From contig NZ_NMOJ01000242.1 in NCBI RefSeq assembly GCF_002251635.1, forward strand, positions 23,104 to 85,702: 62,599 nt of DNA, read 5' to 3'. The translations under genes were made by a program, and so were the position numbers. Positions 42,519-51,829 of this stretch are shown piece by piece (position 1 is the stretch's first letter; each line of letters opens with the position of its first letter). The DNA comes from Pseudomonas mandelii. GTDB taxonomy: Bacteria > Pseudomonadota > Gammaproteobacteria > Pseudomonadales > Pseudomonadaceae. The notes below the pieces were generated by a model that was not told the origin of the DNA, made no database searches, and saw only the letters and a program-made list of their open reading frames with translations.

Positions 42519-43169
42519 TTACTGAGAACGATCGACGCCAAGTGCTTGCGCCATTCGTACCAGATCGGCGAAGGAGCGGGCGAACATCTTGCGCATGGCC
42601 TGACCACGGTGAATCTTTACCGTGATTTCGCTCAGGCCGATCTCTCCCGCAATCTGTTTGTTCATCAGCCCCGAGGCCGCCAGCGCCATGACGGTTTGCT
42701 CGCGCGGTGTGAGTGTCGCGTAGCGGCTGCGCAACTCCTCATTGCCACGTTCGGATTCGCGGCGCAGTTTGTCTCGGGCATGCGCGGCGGAAACGGCATC
42801 AATCAAATCCTGCTCGCGGAACGGTTTGGCCAGAAAATCCACGGCGCCTGCCTTCATGGCCCGGACCGTCATGGCGATGTCGCCGTGGCCGGTCATGAAG
42901 ACGATCGGCACGTTGATATTGGCGGCCACCAACTCATTCTGGAAATCCAGCCCGCTGGTACCTTGCAGTCGCACATCCAGCACCAGGCAGCTGGGGATGT
43001 CGGGGCGGGCGTAGTTCATGAACTCGGTAACCGTGCCAAACAGCGCCACCTGTAATCCGATGGAGCGCAACAGGCTGCCGAGTGCTTCGCGCAGCGGGGC
43101 GTCATCATCGACGATATAGACCAGCGGCTCATGGTTCACGACTTTGTTCATAGGGTGATGTTCGTTCAT
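42519..43169 (-). CDS. FixJ-type LuxR response regulator
   Basis: 216 residues: receiver (VYIVDDDAPLREAL, LVLDVRLQGTSG, FLAKPFREQD) followed by a LuxR helix-turn-helix (LTPREQTVMALAASGLMNKQ, SEITVKIHRG). Sigma-70-dependent activator family paired with PAS-type kinases. The sensor kinase gene at 43229 lies directly upstream on the same strand (59-bp gap), making a cognate pair. Phosphorylation of the conserved Asp should activate DNA binding. Confidence 0.93.
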   Translation of the reverse strand: MNEHHPMNKVVNHEPLVYIVDDDAPLREALGSLLRSIGLQVALFGTVTEFMNYARPDIPSCLVLDVRLQGTSGLDFQNELVAANINVPIVFMTGHGDIAMTVRAMKAGAVDFLAKPFREQDLIDAVSAAHARDKLRRESERGNEELRSRYATLTPREQTVMALAASGLMNKQIAGEIGLSEITVKIHRGQAMRKMFARSFADLVRMAQALGVDRSQ

Positions 43170-43228
43170 GAGGCATCCATAGAGAGCAGTAATCCTGATT
43201 CAAGCGAAATGTTCTGCGTCAAAGCAAT

Positions 43229-44782
43229 TTAGTCCGATTCGCATTGGGAGAGAAGCGGTAGCGCGAATTTGAATGACGCGCCATGCCCGACTGTACTGGT
43301 TACCCAGATCCGTCCCCCATGGAAATCGATGATTGAGCGGCAGATGGAAAGCCCCATGCCCAACCCGCGTTCCTTGGTGGTGAAGAATGGGTTGAACAAT
43401 GAAGACAAAACGTCGGGCGCGATGCCCCAACCCTGGTCCGCCACTTCCACCACGGCCTCATCATCCGTTGCCCACGTGCGCACCTGCAGAAAACGGTCGC
43501 CAACCTTGACCCCGTCCATTGCGTGGCAGGCATTGACGACCAGATTGATGATGACTTGCTGCAATTGCACCCGGTCCGCATGCACGTAGTTCGAGTGCTC
43601 CGGGAGCTCGACTTTCAAGCTGATCTTGTGCAGGGCCAGCTCATGCTGGACCAGGCCAAGCGTCTGGCTGACGATGTCCTCCAGCGACTCGCGCTGTCGC
43701 AGTGGATCGGATTTGCGCGCCAGCGCGATGATTCGGCGGATGACATCGCTGGCGTGGCACGAACTGGCGATGATGCGATCAAGCGATTGCAGGGCTTCGT
43801 TCTGATCCGGCACTGGGCGATCAAGCCAGCGCCGACACGCTTCGCCGCTGCTGGTGATCGCCGTCAGTGGCTGGTTCACTTCATGGGCAATGGAAGCAGC
43901 AAGCTCACCGAGTGAAGTGACGCGCGTGACATGTGCCAATTGCGCCTGCATGCCGAACAGCGCCGTCTCGGCTTCCTTGCTGGCGGTGATGTCCATCAGC
44001 GCGCCAATGTATTCACAACGGTCCTGCTGTTCGAAGAGTGGGCTGGCAATCATATGTACATGCTTGATGCGCCCGTCGGGCATCAGCAGTCGGTGCTGGA
44101 TTTCGAGCAGCCGCTCATGGCGCGCTGCTTTGGCAAACACCTCCTGCACCAAGGGCAGATCGTCGGGATGAGTCCGCGCCAGAACCATCGCCGCCGTCGG
44201 ATGTTGGGTCAGGGGGTATTCGAAAATCCGCGCCGATTCGTCGGACCAGCTCATTGCTTCGTCGTCACCGCAGAAACCGACGCTGCCGGTTTGGCTCAAG
44301 CGCTGCGCGCCGATCAGGTACAGCTCGTTATGGCGCAGCCGGTCCGCGGCGTGTTTGCTGCGCAGGGCGAGAAAGGTGATTGCCGAGAGCGCCGTCAGGC
44401 ACCGGAAAAAACCAGTGGTCGACTCCCAGCGTTCATAACCTCCGTTGTAAAAATACGTGGCTGTCAGCAGCACTATGCACATTAGTGCAATGTTGATCAC
44501 CACGTTAATGGAGAACAGATTGGCCGCCATCAACAACAAGGTGATGTAAAGAATCGTCGGGGCGAAGTCGGATCGGGTTTCGGAGTTGATCACCAGGATG
44601 CCGATGACCACCACCAGGCCGACCAGCCAACCCAATGCGTTGATCAGTGGATTGGGACTGATGCTGGAGGCCGCGTCAACGGTCCTCGTGTCGGAGGTGC
44701 GCGGCGTGGCGGCGAATAAGTTGAAGAAAAATGGCGACGATTTGCGCGCAGTAGCTGACCTGTTGTTTTTCATCGTGGTCAT
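43229..44782 (-). CDS. membrane sensor histidine kinase with PAS domain
   Basis: 517 residues. Four membrane helices near the N-terminus (~50-140), PAS region (~150-270), H-box SIAHEVNQPLTAI, and an HATPase domain (NLVVNACHAMDG, DQGWGIAPDVLSSLFNPFF, LGMGLSICRSI). Sequence blocks around the H-box match the kinase at 38666, indicating duplication. It is cotranscribed with the FixJ-type regulator. The extra N-terminal 50 residues are polar and of unknown role. Confidence 0.92.
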   Translation of the reverse strand: MTTMKNNRSATARKSSPFFFNLFAATPRTSDTRTVDAASSISPNPLINALGWLVGLVVVIGILVINSETRSDFAPTILYITLLLMAANLFSINVVINIALMCIVLLTATYFYNGGYERWESTTGFFRCLTALSAITFLALRSKHAADRLRHNELYLIGAQRLSQTGSVGFCGDDEAMSWSDESARIFEYPLTQHPTAAMVLARTHPDDLPLVQEVFAKAARHERLLEIQHRLLMPDGRIKHVHMIASPLFEQQDRCEYIGALMDITASKEAETALFGMQAQLAHVTRVTSLGELAASIAHEVNQPLTAITSSGEACRRWLDRPVPDQNEALQSLDRIIASSCHASDVIRRIIALARKSDPLRQRESLEDIVSQTLGLVQHELALHKISLKVELPEHSNYVHADRVQLQQVIINLVVNACHAMDGVKVGDRFLQVRTWATDDEAVVEVADQGWGIAPDVLSSLFNPFFTTKERGLGMGLSICRSIIDFHGGRIWVTSTVGHGASFKFALPLLSQCESD

Positions 44783-45099
44783 GCATTCCTGATGTCATGG
44801 GGGCGGAGCATGGATGCCTATCGTAAAAGCAATGGTTTCCATCTAATAGGACATAAACCCCTGAAATACCGCCAAGTGCGCGCGCGTAGTATTCCCGCGC
44901 TCCCGCTCATGCCCCCTCCCTATACTCAAGTATCGAACGCTAGACGCATGGATGAATGCGCTGTCCTCAGGTACGACAGACGTTCTGCGGCCACTTGCAT
45001 AACCTGTTCATACACCGCGCATCGCTGCTCCGATTGCTTGAAGGGGCGAGGTGACACCGCATCCTTTAACCTCAATGACCTGATGGTCGGGCGGTTTCC
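44783..45099. other. divergent promoter region
   Basis: 317 bp between the divergent kinase and LysR genes, without a gene. It should contain both promoters; no clear T-N11-A palindrome for the LysR protein was picked out by eye. Confidence 0.4.
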
Positions 45100-46062
45100 A
45101 TGATGAACAGAAATGACCTGCGTCGTGCTGACATCAATCTGCTGGTGGTTTTCGAGTCGATGATGCACGAACGAAATGTCAGTCGTGTCGGCGAGAAGCT
45201 GTTTCTGGGCCAGCCCACCATCAGCAGCGCCCTGGGGCGTTTGCGCTTGATGTTTGACGACCCGCTGTTCATCCGGTCCGGTCGGGTCATGGAGCCTACC
45301 TCCCGTGCGGAAGAGATCTTTTCCAACCTTGCGCCAGCACTGGACGGCATTGCGGCGGCCCTGAGTCGTTGCCAGGCCTTCGATCCGGCGACCAGCGAAG
45401 CAACCTTTCATGTCGGTCTCTCGGATGATGTCGAATACGCGCTGCTGCCGACACTGCTGCGCCGCCTGCGGACAGAGGCGCCGAACATGACGCTGGTGGT
45501 GCGCCGAGCGGATCACTGGCAGATGCCGCAGCTGTTGACTTCAGGGGACATCTCCCTGGGCATCAGTCACACCCTTGAGCTGCCGGCCAATGCCCGGCGC
45601 AAAACGCTGCGCTCGATTCGCCCGATGCTGTTGCGCGCCGATTCGCAGGCCGGTGAATTGGGGTTGGACGAATTCTGCCGACGCCCACATGCCGTGGTGT
45701 CGTCGATGGGCAATGTCATTGAAGACGCGGACAGCGCGCTGAGTCACCTGGGCCGTCATCGCAAGGTCGTGTTGACCGTGCCGCAATTCAGCGCGTTGCC
45801 GGTGCTCTTGGCCAACAGCGACATGATTGCCATCGTCCCGGACTACATTGCCCGGTCCATGGCCTTGATCGGTGGCCTGAGGGCCGAAGTAGCGCCGCTC
45901 GAACTGCCGCAGCAGGAACTTTCAATGGTCTGGCGCGGAGCGACGCACAACGACCCCGCCGAACGCTGGTTGCGCTCGCGCTGCAGCGCGTTTCTGGCTG
46001 AGCAGGATGGAACGCTCTGCCGCCCGGCGTCGGCCGAGGCCTTCACTTACGCCGTTGCCTGA
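45100..46062 (+). CDS. LysR-family regulator
   Basis: 320 residues from the first of two consecutive ATGs. N-terminal winged helix: DLRRADINLLVVFESMMHER and LFLGQPTISSALGRLRLMFD, followed by the periplasmic-binding-type effector domain (DVEYALLPTLLRRLR...). It resembles the NodD/LinR-type branch. The next gene (MscS-like channel) begins 27 bp downstream on the same strand, so the two may be cotranscribed. The ligand is unknown. Confidence 0.9.
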   Translation: MMNRNDLRRADINLLVVFESMMHERNVSRVGEKLFLGQPTISSALGRLRLMFDDPLFIRSGRVMEPTSRAEEIFSNLAPALDGIAAALSRCQAFDPATSEATFHVGLSDDVEYALLPTLLRRLRTEAPNMTLVVRRADHWQMPQLLTSGDISLGISHTLELPANARRKTLRSIRPMLLRADSQAGELGLDEFCRRPHAVVSSMGNVIEDADSALSHLGRHRKVVLTVPQFSALPVLLANSDMIAIVPDYIARSMALIGGLRAEVAPLELPQQELSMVWRGATHNDPAERWLRSRCSAFLAEQDGTLCRPASAEAFTYAVA

Positions 46063-46089
46063 GACGATCCAGACTTCCGGGAAGAAATA

Positions 46090-47535
46090 ATGCTCATGTT
46101 CTTGCAAGAACACCCGCTGATTATCGGTGCCGTCCTGATGCTGCTGGACTTGTCACTGTGGCACTGCCTGGACGCCACCCAACCTGTGTTGCGGATCTGT
46201 TCACGAATGGTGTTGTTTGTGGCGTTCTCTTGGGTATTGATGGCAGCCGGCATCAGCCCGTTGCAGCCACCGCTGTGGCCTGACGACGCCATTCTGAATC
46301 TGGCGGCGACCGTTCTGGGCATCGCCTGGTGGCTGTTTGCGGCCAGGACGTTGACGGTGGTTCTGGGCAATGGCCTGACCTCGCGCGAAGGGCACACCGC
46401 ACGCTTGTTGCATGACGTGATGGGGGCTGGCGTTTTCCTGATCGCCATCGTCGGCGCTGCGGCGTATGTCTTGCAGTTGCCGGTCAAAGGGTTGCTGGCG
46501 ACTTCCGGGGCGATGGCGATCATTGTCGGCCTTGCGTTGCAGAGCACCTTGAGTGATGTGTTTTCCGGCATTGTGCTCAACACCACCAAGCCATACGACC
46601 TGGACGACTGGATTTCCATCGACGGCATTGAAGGCAAAGTGGTGGAAATTGACTGGCGTTCCACCCACCTGCTGACCGATCTGGGCAGTATGGCCGTCGT
46701 GCCCAACTCACTGGCGGCGAAAACCAAAATCCTCAATTTCAGCCGTCCCGGCAATGTGCACGGGGTCGTTGTGATCATCGCGATTCCCAGTCATGTGCGC
46801 CCACGGCGGGCCATGGACGCGCTGGAAAAAGCCTTGCAGGGCACCCGCGCCTTGCTCCCCGGATTCAAGCCGAAAGTGTCGGTGAAAAGCTCACACCTGG
46901 AATACAACGAATACGAACTCAAAGGCTTTATCGAATCGATTTCGCACAAGACCGAAGTGCGCAACCTGATGTTCGACCTCGCGCATCGGCACCTCGAAGC
47001 GGCGGGGGTGACGTGGCTTTCAGAACCGGCCGTTCAGGCATGGAGCCGGCCACGACGCTTGCTGGAAGACGTGAGAGTGTTCCGGTCGTTGAGCATGGAA
47101 GACCGTGACCGACTCGCCGACCACATGACGGCCGTGGACTATCAGGCCGATCAAGTGATTCTTGCGTTCGAAGAAATCGCCGACTGCCTCATGCTCATCA
47201 GTACCGGGGTGATCTCAGCGTCGATCCATGATGGCGAGCGTTTCATCGAAGCCGGACGCCTGGGCCCGGGCGAAGTCATGGGCGAGGAGGGCATCCTCGC
47301 GCAAGGACGCTCAAGAGCGGAATTTCGCAGCCTCACCAGCGGGCGTCTGTTCCGCATCGAGAAGGCCATGCTCGGCTCGCAATTGGAACACCACAGCGAC
47401 CTGCAGCTCGCGCTGGATAATTTGCAGCACCAGCGCGAGGAGATTCGTGAGTCGGTGGTTGCGAAAAAAACGCCGCACATCAAGCGCAGCGGCTTACTCG
47501 GCTGGCTGCAGAAAAAACGCCTGCCGTCAGCGTGA
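46090..47535 (+). CDS. MscS-like channel with cyclic-nucleotide-binding domain
   Basis: 481 residues. N-terminal membrane helices (~5-135), the MscS pore/beta domain (GLLATSGAMAIIVGLALQST, DLDDWISIDGIEGKVVEIDW, STHLLTDLGSMAVVPNSLAA), then a C-terminal cNMP-binding fold (~330-450: ADQVILAFEEIADCLMLIST...GEVMGEEGILAQGRSRAEF). The fusion gives channels gated by cyclic nucleotides rather than, or besides, tension. Its 3' end overlaps the end of the GlxA-type regulator gene by nine bases, tail to tail. Confidence 0.9.
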   Translation: MLMFLQEHPLIIGAVLMLLDLSLWHCLDATQPVLRICSRMVLFVAFSWVLMAAGISPLQPPLWPDDAILNLAATVLGIAWWLFAARTLTVVLGNGLTSREGHTARLLHDVMGAGVFLIAIVGAAAYVLQLPVKGLLATSGAMAIIVGLALQSTLSDVFSGIVLNTTKPYDLDDWISIDGIEGKVVEIDWRSTHLLTDLGSMAVVPNSLAAKTKILNFSRPGNVHGVVVIIAIPSHVRPRRAMDALEKALQGTRALLPGFKPKVSVKSSHLEYNEYELKGFIESISHKTEVRNLMFDLAHRHLEAAGVTWLSEPAVQAWSRPRRLLEDVRVFRSLSMEDRDRLADHMTAVDYQADQVILAFEEIADCLMLISTGVISASIHDGERFIEAGRLGPGEVMGEEGILAQGRSRAEFRSLTSGRLFRIEKAMLGSQLEHHSDLQLALDNLQHQREEIRESVVAKKTPHIKRSGLLGWLQKKRLPSA

Positions 47536-48546
47536 GAAGCGGCTGCGGTATTCCCGAGGCGAAATCGAGAGGTGGCGGTGGAAGGTGTAGCGCATGCGCT
47601 CCTCATCGCCGAAACCGCACAACTGCGCGATCTGGTCGATGTTGCGCTGAGAGTCTTCGAGCATCCGCCGTGCAGCTTCCATGCGAAACAGCTCAAGTGC
47701 CTTCGCCGGTGTCCGTCCCACCTTGCGTTTGTAGACGCGGGAGAAGTTGCGCGGACTCATCTGGGCTTGTCGAGCCAGTGCTTCAACCGTCAGGCTGGCA
47801 TCGCTGAGGTTCGCGCTGATCCACAGGTGCAAATCGTCGAAGCCGGCGCTGTCGTCCGTTTGAGATTGCAGCAGTTGGCTGAACTGCGCCTGACCACCGG
47901 GGCGCTTGAGAAATACCACCAGTTCCCGAGCCACCTGCAACGCGACCTCACGACCGCAATCGGCCTCGACCAACGCCAGCGCCATGTCGATGCCGGTGGT
48001 GACCCCGGCCGATGTCCAGACAGTTCCTTGCTGGACAAAAATCGCATCGATGTCGACATCAATCGTCGGGAAACCGCTCTTGAGCATGTCGCACATTGCC
48101 CAGTGCGTGGCGGCACGCAGGCCTTCAAGTAGCCCTGCCTGGGCGAGCAGAAATGTGCCGCTGCACACCGAGGCCGTGCGTTTGGCCTTGACCGACGCCT
48201 CGCGCAACCAATTCACCAGGTCGACGCTGTCAATCATGGCCTGACGGATGTTCGGCGCTCCGGGCACGATCAGCGTATCGATCGCCATCCCGTTGAGTGA
48301 ATGCAGGGCTGTGGTGTGGACCGACAGGCCTTCGGCGGTAGCGATCAATCCACCGTCGTGGCTTGCCGTGTGCAGCGAGTAGCCTGGCAGACCGCGTTCG
48401 GCCATGGCTTTGGAGGCGGCCCAGAACACGGTTTGCGCGCCGGTCAGGTCAAGCAAGCCCATCTGGGGGTACGCCAGGAACACCAGGCTGCGCGGCTGAG
48501 AGAGTGATTCATGGAGCGGGGCGGTGTCGTGAACAATGGAATTCAT
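47527..48546 (-). CDS. GlxA-family AraC regulator
   Basis: 339 residues. N-terminal DJ-1/PfpI-like domain (VFLAYPQMGLLDLTGAQ, SVCSGTFLLAQAGLLEGLRA with the elbow Cys) and C-terminal AraC helix-turn-helix (QAQMSPRNFSRVYKRKVGRT, LCGFGDEERMRYTFHRH). The family regulates catabolism of compounds such as carnitine, choline derivatives or arginine. The DJ-1 part is usually a ligand sensor and not an enzyme. Divergent from the patatin gene across 388 bp. Confidence 0.9.
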   Translation of the reverse strand: MNSIVHDTAPLHESLSQPRSLVFLAYPQMGLLDLTGAQTVFWAASKAMAERGLPGYSLHTASHDGGLIATAEGLSVHTTALHSLNGMAIDTLIVPGAPNIRQAMIDSVDLVNWLREASVKAKRTASVCSGTFLLAQAGLLEGLRAATHWAMCDMLKSGFPTIDVDIDAIFVQQGTVWTSAGVTTGIDMALALVEADCGREVALQVARELVVFLKRPGGQAQFSQLLQSQTDDSAGFDDLHLWISANLSDASLTVEALARQAQMSPRNFSRVYKRKVGRTPAKALELFRMEAARRMLEDSQRNIDQIAQLCGFGDEERMRYTFHRHLSISPREYRSRFSR

Positions 48547-48934
48547 GGCTGCGTCGAGACTCGGTTATCGCTGTTATTGGCGATGAAGGGGTTTGACTGG
48601 CGCGACTGAAATAAGCCGGTATTGAAAACCTGTCAAGTTTTCGCGATCACTCAATCTGCGAATGGTTATACGCAGGAGCAGGCCCCGTTTTCCTGGCCGT
48701 AATTCAGGGTTATATGTCATATCGAATAACGGTGCCAATCGATAATATTTCCTGTTAGTCGACGATTCGTAACCGAATTCACTAAGCGACTAAGAACTAA
48801 AAAGATATCGCCCAAAACCTGTCTGGCTGTTTCTTTTCAGGGTTGGCAAAAACTGACGTTTGTTATGTAGAGCGCTGTCTTCACCAGGGCGCTCTCCCTG
48901 AATTTCCCCAGCATTCGCCAAGAGATCCGTTGTC
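48547..48934. other. long divergent intergenic region
   Basis: No gene is seen. AT-rich central part (about 48710-48800). AGAGCGC-N12-GCGCTCT (about 48869-48894) makes a 7-bp stem 40 bp before the patatin gene and may be a leader structure. Promoters of both flanking genes lie here. Confidence 0.35.
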
Positions 48935-50122
48935 ATGGTCGATCAGTCACTACGCCTGAAATTTCGCCAGCCGTTGCTGGTGATCATGATCACTTTCGAA
49001 TTGATGTTGAGCGGCTGCGGCTCGCTCCGCCGCCCGATGATTGATACGGTTTCCACCCCGCAGCCGACTCGCGAATTCGCGTCGTTGAATCGCTTCCGTT
49101 TTGTGGCCGATAACGCGCAGCAATCCATGGCGTTCATGCAAGCCTGGGAGGCGGATCGCAAAAAGGCCGGGAGAACGAGCATCACTGCGCTGGCGATCTC
49201 CGGGGGAGGGGCCAATGGCGCGTTTGGCGCTGGGGTTCTGGTGGGCTGGAGTCGCAGTGGCACCCGCCCTGATTTCGATCTCGTGACCGGCGTCAGCACC
49301 GGTGCGTTGATCGCGCCACTGGCCTTTGCCGGGAAATACTGGGACCCGCGCCTGATTCGGGGTTACCGCAATGTCGGTGCGACGCAATTGACCGAGCGCG
49401 GCCTGGGCATGCTGGCGCGACCCTCGCTTTACAGTGGTGAACCGCTTGCAGCGATCATTGAGCACTACACCAGTGCGGCGTTGTTGCACGCCGTGGCGGA
49501 TCAGCACCGTCTGGGTCGCCGTCTGCTGGTGGCGACCACCAACCTCGATACCCAGGAAACGCACATCTGGGACATGGGGGCCATTGCGCTGTCCGCTCAA
49601 GAACCCGGAAACGAACACCAGGCGCTGGCGCTGTTTCGCACGATCATGACCGCTTCAGCCAGCGTCCCGGGGATTTTTCCGCCGATACCGATTGCTGATG
49701 GTAATACCTCGGAGATCCATGCCGATGGCGGAGTCAATGTGCCTTTCCTGCTGTTGCCGGAAGCGTTGGTGCAGTGGCAGATCAATCAGCCGAGCCTGAT
49801 GCCGGGCAAGATTTTCATCATCATCAACGCGCCGATGGCACCCCGTAACAATCAATTGAGTGGCGGTGCCGTCGCTATCATGGGACGTTCGTTCGACTCG
49901 TTGAGCCGCGCCAACCTGCGCATGCACGTTGCGATGGCCACGGCGTTTGCCCATCGCCATCACGTACAGCTCCGGTATGCGGCGCTGCCATCCGATCTGG
50001 ATACAGATCCACTGGATTTCGAGGCCGCGCGCATGGCCGGTCTGTTCGACTTGGGTGTCGCCCGTTATACCGACCTGACACAAGGCCTCAGCGACGCCCC
50101 TCTGGCTGAAAGCGTGCCCTGA
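48935..50122 (+). CDS. patatin-like phospholipase lipoprotein
   Basis: 395 residues. Signal peptide with lipobox (MLSGC). Patatin signatures: oxyanion hole SGGGANGAFGAG, nucleophile elbow TGVSTGA, and catalytic HADGGV. A typical Ser-Asp dyad hydrolase anchored to the envelope; family members hydrolyse phospholipids or other esters. Single gene ended by the terminator at 50173. It may remodel outer membrane lipids; the substrate is unknown. Confidence 0.88.
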   Translation: MVDQSLRLKFRQPLLVIMITFELMLSGCGSLRRPMIDTVSTPQPTREFASLNRFRFVADNAQQSMAFMQAWEADRKKAGRTSITALAISGGGANGAFGAGVLVGWSRSGTRPDFDLVTGVSTGALIAPLAFAGKYWDPRLIRGYRNVGATQLTERGLGMLARPSLYSGEPLAAIIEHYTSAALLHAVADQHRLGRRLLVATTNLDTQETHIWDMGAIALSAQEPGNEHQALALFRTIMTASASVPGIFPPIPIADGNTSEIHADGGVNVPFLLLPEALVQWQINQPSLMPGKIFIIINAPMAPRNNQLSGGAVAIMGRSFDSLSRANLRMHVAMATAFAHRHHVQLRYAALPSDLDTDPLDFEAARMAGLFDLGVARYTDLTQGLSDAPLAESVP

Positions 50123-50172
50123 GCATCGAAGCTCATAAGATCAATGGTTGGGGACTTTGTCCGATAAATGAG

Positions 50173-50199
50173 AACGCCGCCCGATGAGGCGGCGTTTTC
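50173..50199 (+). terminator. rho-independent terminator
   Basis: AACGCCGCC-cgatga-GGCGGCGTT followed by a short T run. It serves the patatin gene and, with its A-rich other side weak, perhaps also the convergent gene. Confidence 0.8.
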
Positions 50200-50211
50200 G
50201 TTATCTCTGGC

Positions 50212-51069
50212 TCAGGCGATCAGCGATTGGAGTTTCTTCAAGATCTGCGCGGAGGGATCGCCGTATTTGGCTTGGCTGGATTGCCGGGTATCCGGCTCGG
50301 TCACCACCCCCGCCAGAATTTCAGCCAGGTTGTGAAAGTGTCCGCTTTTCTTGTCCACTGGGTCTGCGCCAGTGTTGTGACCCAGGTTCAAGGCGGCTTC
50401 CAGAGACAGGCGTTGTGACAGCCATTCGGGCGTGGCCTTTTCTTCCGGGCTCATGTTATTCATAAAATCCAGTGCCGCCCGGGCGCGACCAAAAGGGTCG
50501 TTGGCAAACGGATCTTTCCAGTTTTGCTGTTGGTCCGCCGGGCCACTGTAATAGCCGGTGGCAAGCCGCCCCTGCTGACGCATCAAGGCTTGTGCCGAGG
50601 CCTGTTCCTGCGCCGTGAAAATCCCGCCTTCATTGGTGGCCACTGCATTCAGTGAACGACGATCCAGATCACCCATCAGGCCATTACGGTCCTCATCGCT
50701 GCCGGTGTACGGTTTGCCGCTGGCGTTCATCTGGGCGTATTTCTCATCCATGCGCTTGCGAGCATCGGTGGCCACTTGCTCAAACGTCTTGTCCTTCGAA
50801 CTCGAGACCGCGCCCGGCTTGGAGGCGCCTAACACCAGGGCATCGGCATTCATGCCTTCGCGCACGGGGAAATACGGCGCATTGCCTGCGATCGATTTGC
50901 TGTAGTCGGTAGATGTGCTGGAGAGACTCACCGAATCGGCCTCTTTCGCTTTGACCGGTGGCGCCTCGTCCTGGGCCATGCGCTGCTTAGCTTCAGTGGC
51001 GGATTGGGTGTCGACGGCAGTCGTGTAGGCAGACATCGCACTTTTCGATGCGGTGGAACCGATTAACAT
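50212..51069 (-). CDS. hypothetical protein, polar and alpha-helical
   Basis: 285 residues (MLIGSTASKSAMSAYTTAVD...). The first ~80 residues are Ser/Thr/Ala-rich and look unstructured; the rest is helical with EEKATPEWLSQRLSLEAALN near the end. There is no signal peptide and no membrane segment. The Ser/Thr-rich start and conserved-looking DPFANDPFGRARAALDFM are shared with uncharacterised Pseudomonas proteins. A type III effector or surface-associated role cannot be supported from sequence. Confidence 0.6.
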   Translation of the reverse strand: MLIGSTASKSAMSAYTTAVDTQSATEAKQRMAQDEAPPVKAKEADSVSLSSTSTDYSKSIAGNAPYFPVREGMNADALVLGASKPGAVSSSKDKTFEQVATDARKRMDEKYAQMNASGKPYTGSDEDRNGLMGDLDRRSLNAVATNEGGIFTAQEQASAQALMRQQGRLATGYYSGPADQQQNWKDPFANDPFGRARAALDFMNNMSPEEKATPEWLSQRLSLEAALNLGHNTGADPVDKKSGHFHNLAEILAGVVTEPDTRQSSQAKYGDPSAQILKKLQSLIA

Positions 51070-51181
51070 TGGTCTTCCTTGGCGAGTGAGTCGCGGCGTC
51101 AGGCAGGAATGGAAGATGCGTTGTCCGTGAATACATCATCTTTCGGACAGCGTCGCCATCATCCAAAGGTTTAGTCGGCCC

Positions 51182-51574
51182 TCAATGCCGCTGGAGCAGG
51201 GCGGCTTCGATGCAGCTCAGCAGTCTGTCGGCGTCACAGGGTTTGGACAGGCAGGCGATCAGCTCTGGATTGTGGGCACTCAGGGCGGGCGCCGCACCAG
51301 GGTAGGCGGTAATGAGAATCGTGGGGATGTGAAAGCCCATCGAGACCAGCCGCTCACACATCTCGACACCGCTCATTCCCGGCATTTGAATATCGGACAC
51401 TAGGCAATGGGTTTCAGCCGACACGTTTGCGTCGAGAAACGCCAAGGCGCTGCTGTAGGTTCGGGTCTGATAACCGCCGGACCTTAACAGGCTTTGCAGG
51501 GCACTCCGTACGGAGTCGTCATCGTCGACAATCGCAATAATTGCTGTCGTACGGATGGCAGTGGTTTGCGTCAT
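51182..51574 (-). CDS. stand-alone response regulator receiver
   Basis: 130 residues from ATG 51572-51574 (MTQTTAIRTTAIIAIVDDDD). Receiver pocket DDDDS and phospho-acceptor in CLVSDIQMPGMSG; no output domain. It is divergent from the giant sensor kinase at 51830, and the pair is likely to work together, with the receiver taking phosphate from the kinase's histidine domain. Closely similar to the receiver at 42042. Confidence 0.9.
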   Translation of the reverse strand: MTQTTAIRTTAIIAIVDDDDSVRSALQSLLRSGGYQTRTYSSALAFLDANVSAETHCLVSDIQMPGMSGVEMCERLVSMGFHIPTILITAYPGAAPALSAHNPELIACLSKPCDADRLLSCIEAALLQRH

Positions 51575-51829
51575 TGGGTTTTCTCGTGACAGCACTTGTC
51601 GTCACTACAAGATACGCAGTCCAGATGGGGGGGAAAGTATACCTATGTATGACTGACTAACCTTTAGGTGTTGATGCCGCAGCCGCCGTTCAGTGCCATC
51701 TTGCGCAGTACTCAGACCCTTGGCAGCCCCGGAAGCCACGTCCGTGCGATGGTGCCGGCAACTGGAATTCATTGGACGATCAGTCGACAGATTAAAGCAG
51801 CAGGCCATACTGCGGCATGTCCAACTCCA

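Noticed and set aside
51668-51829. Longer N-terminus of the giant kinase
   Set aside because: The residues are unrelated to the family start and lie in the divergent promoter region.
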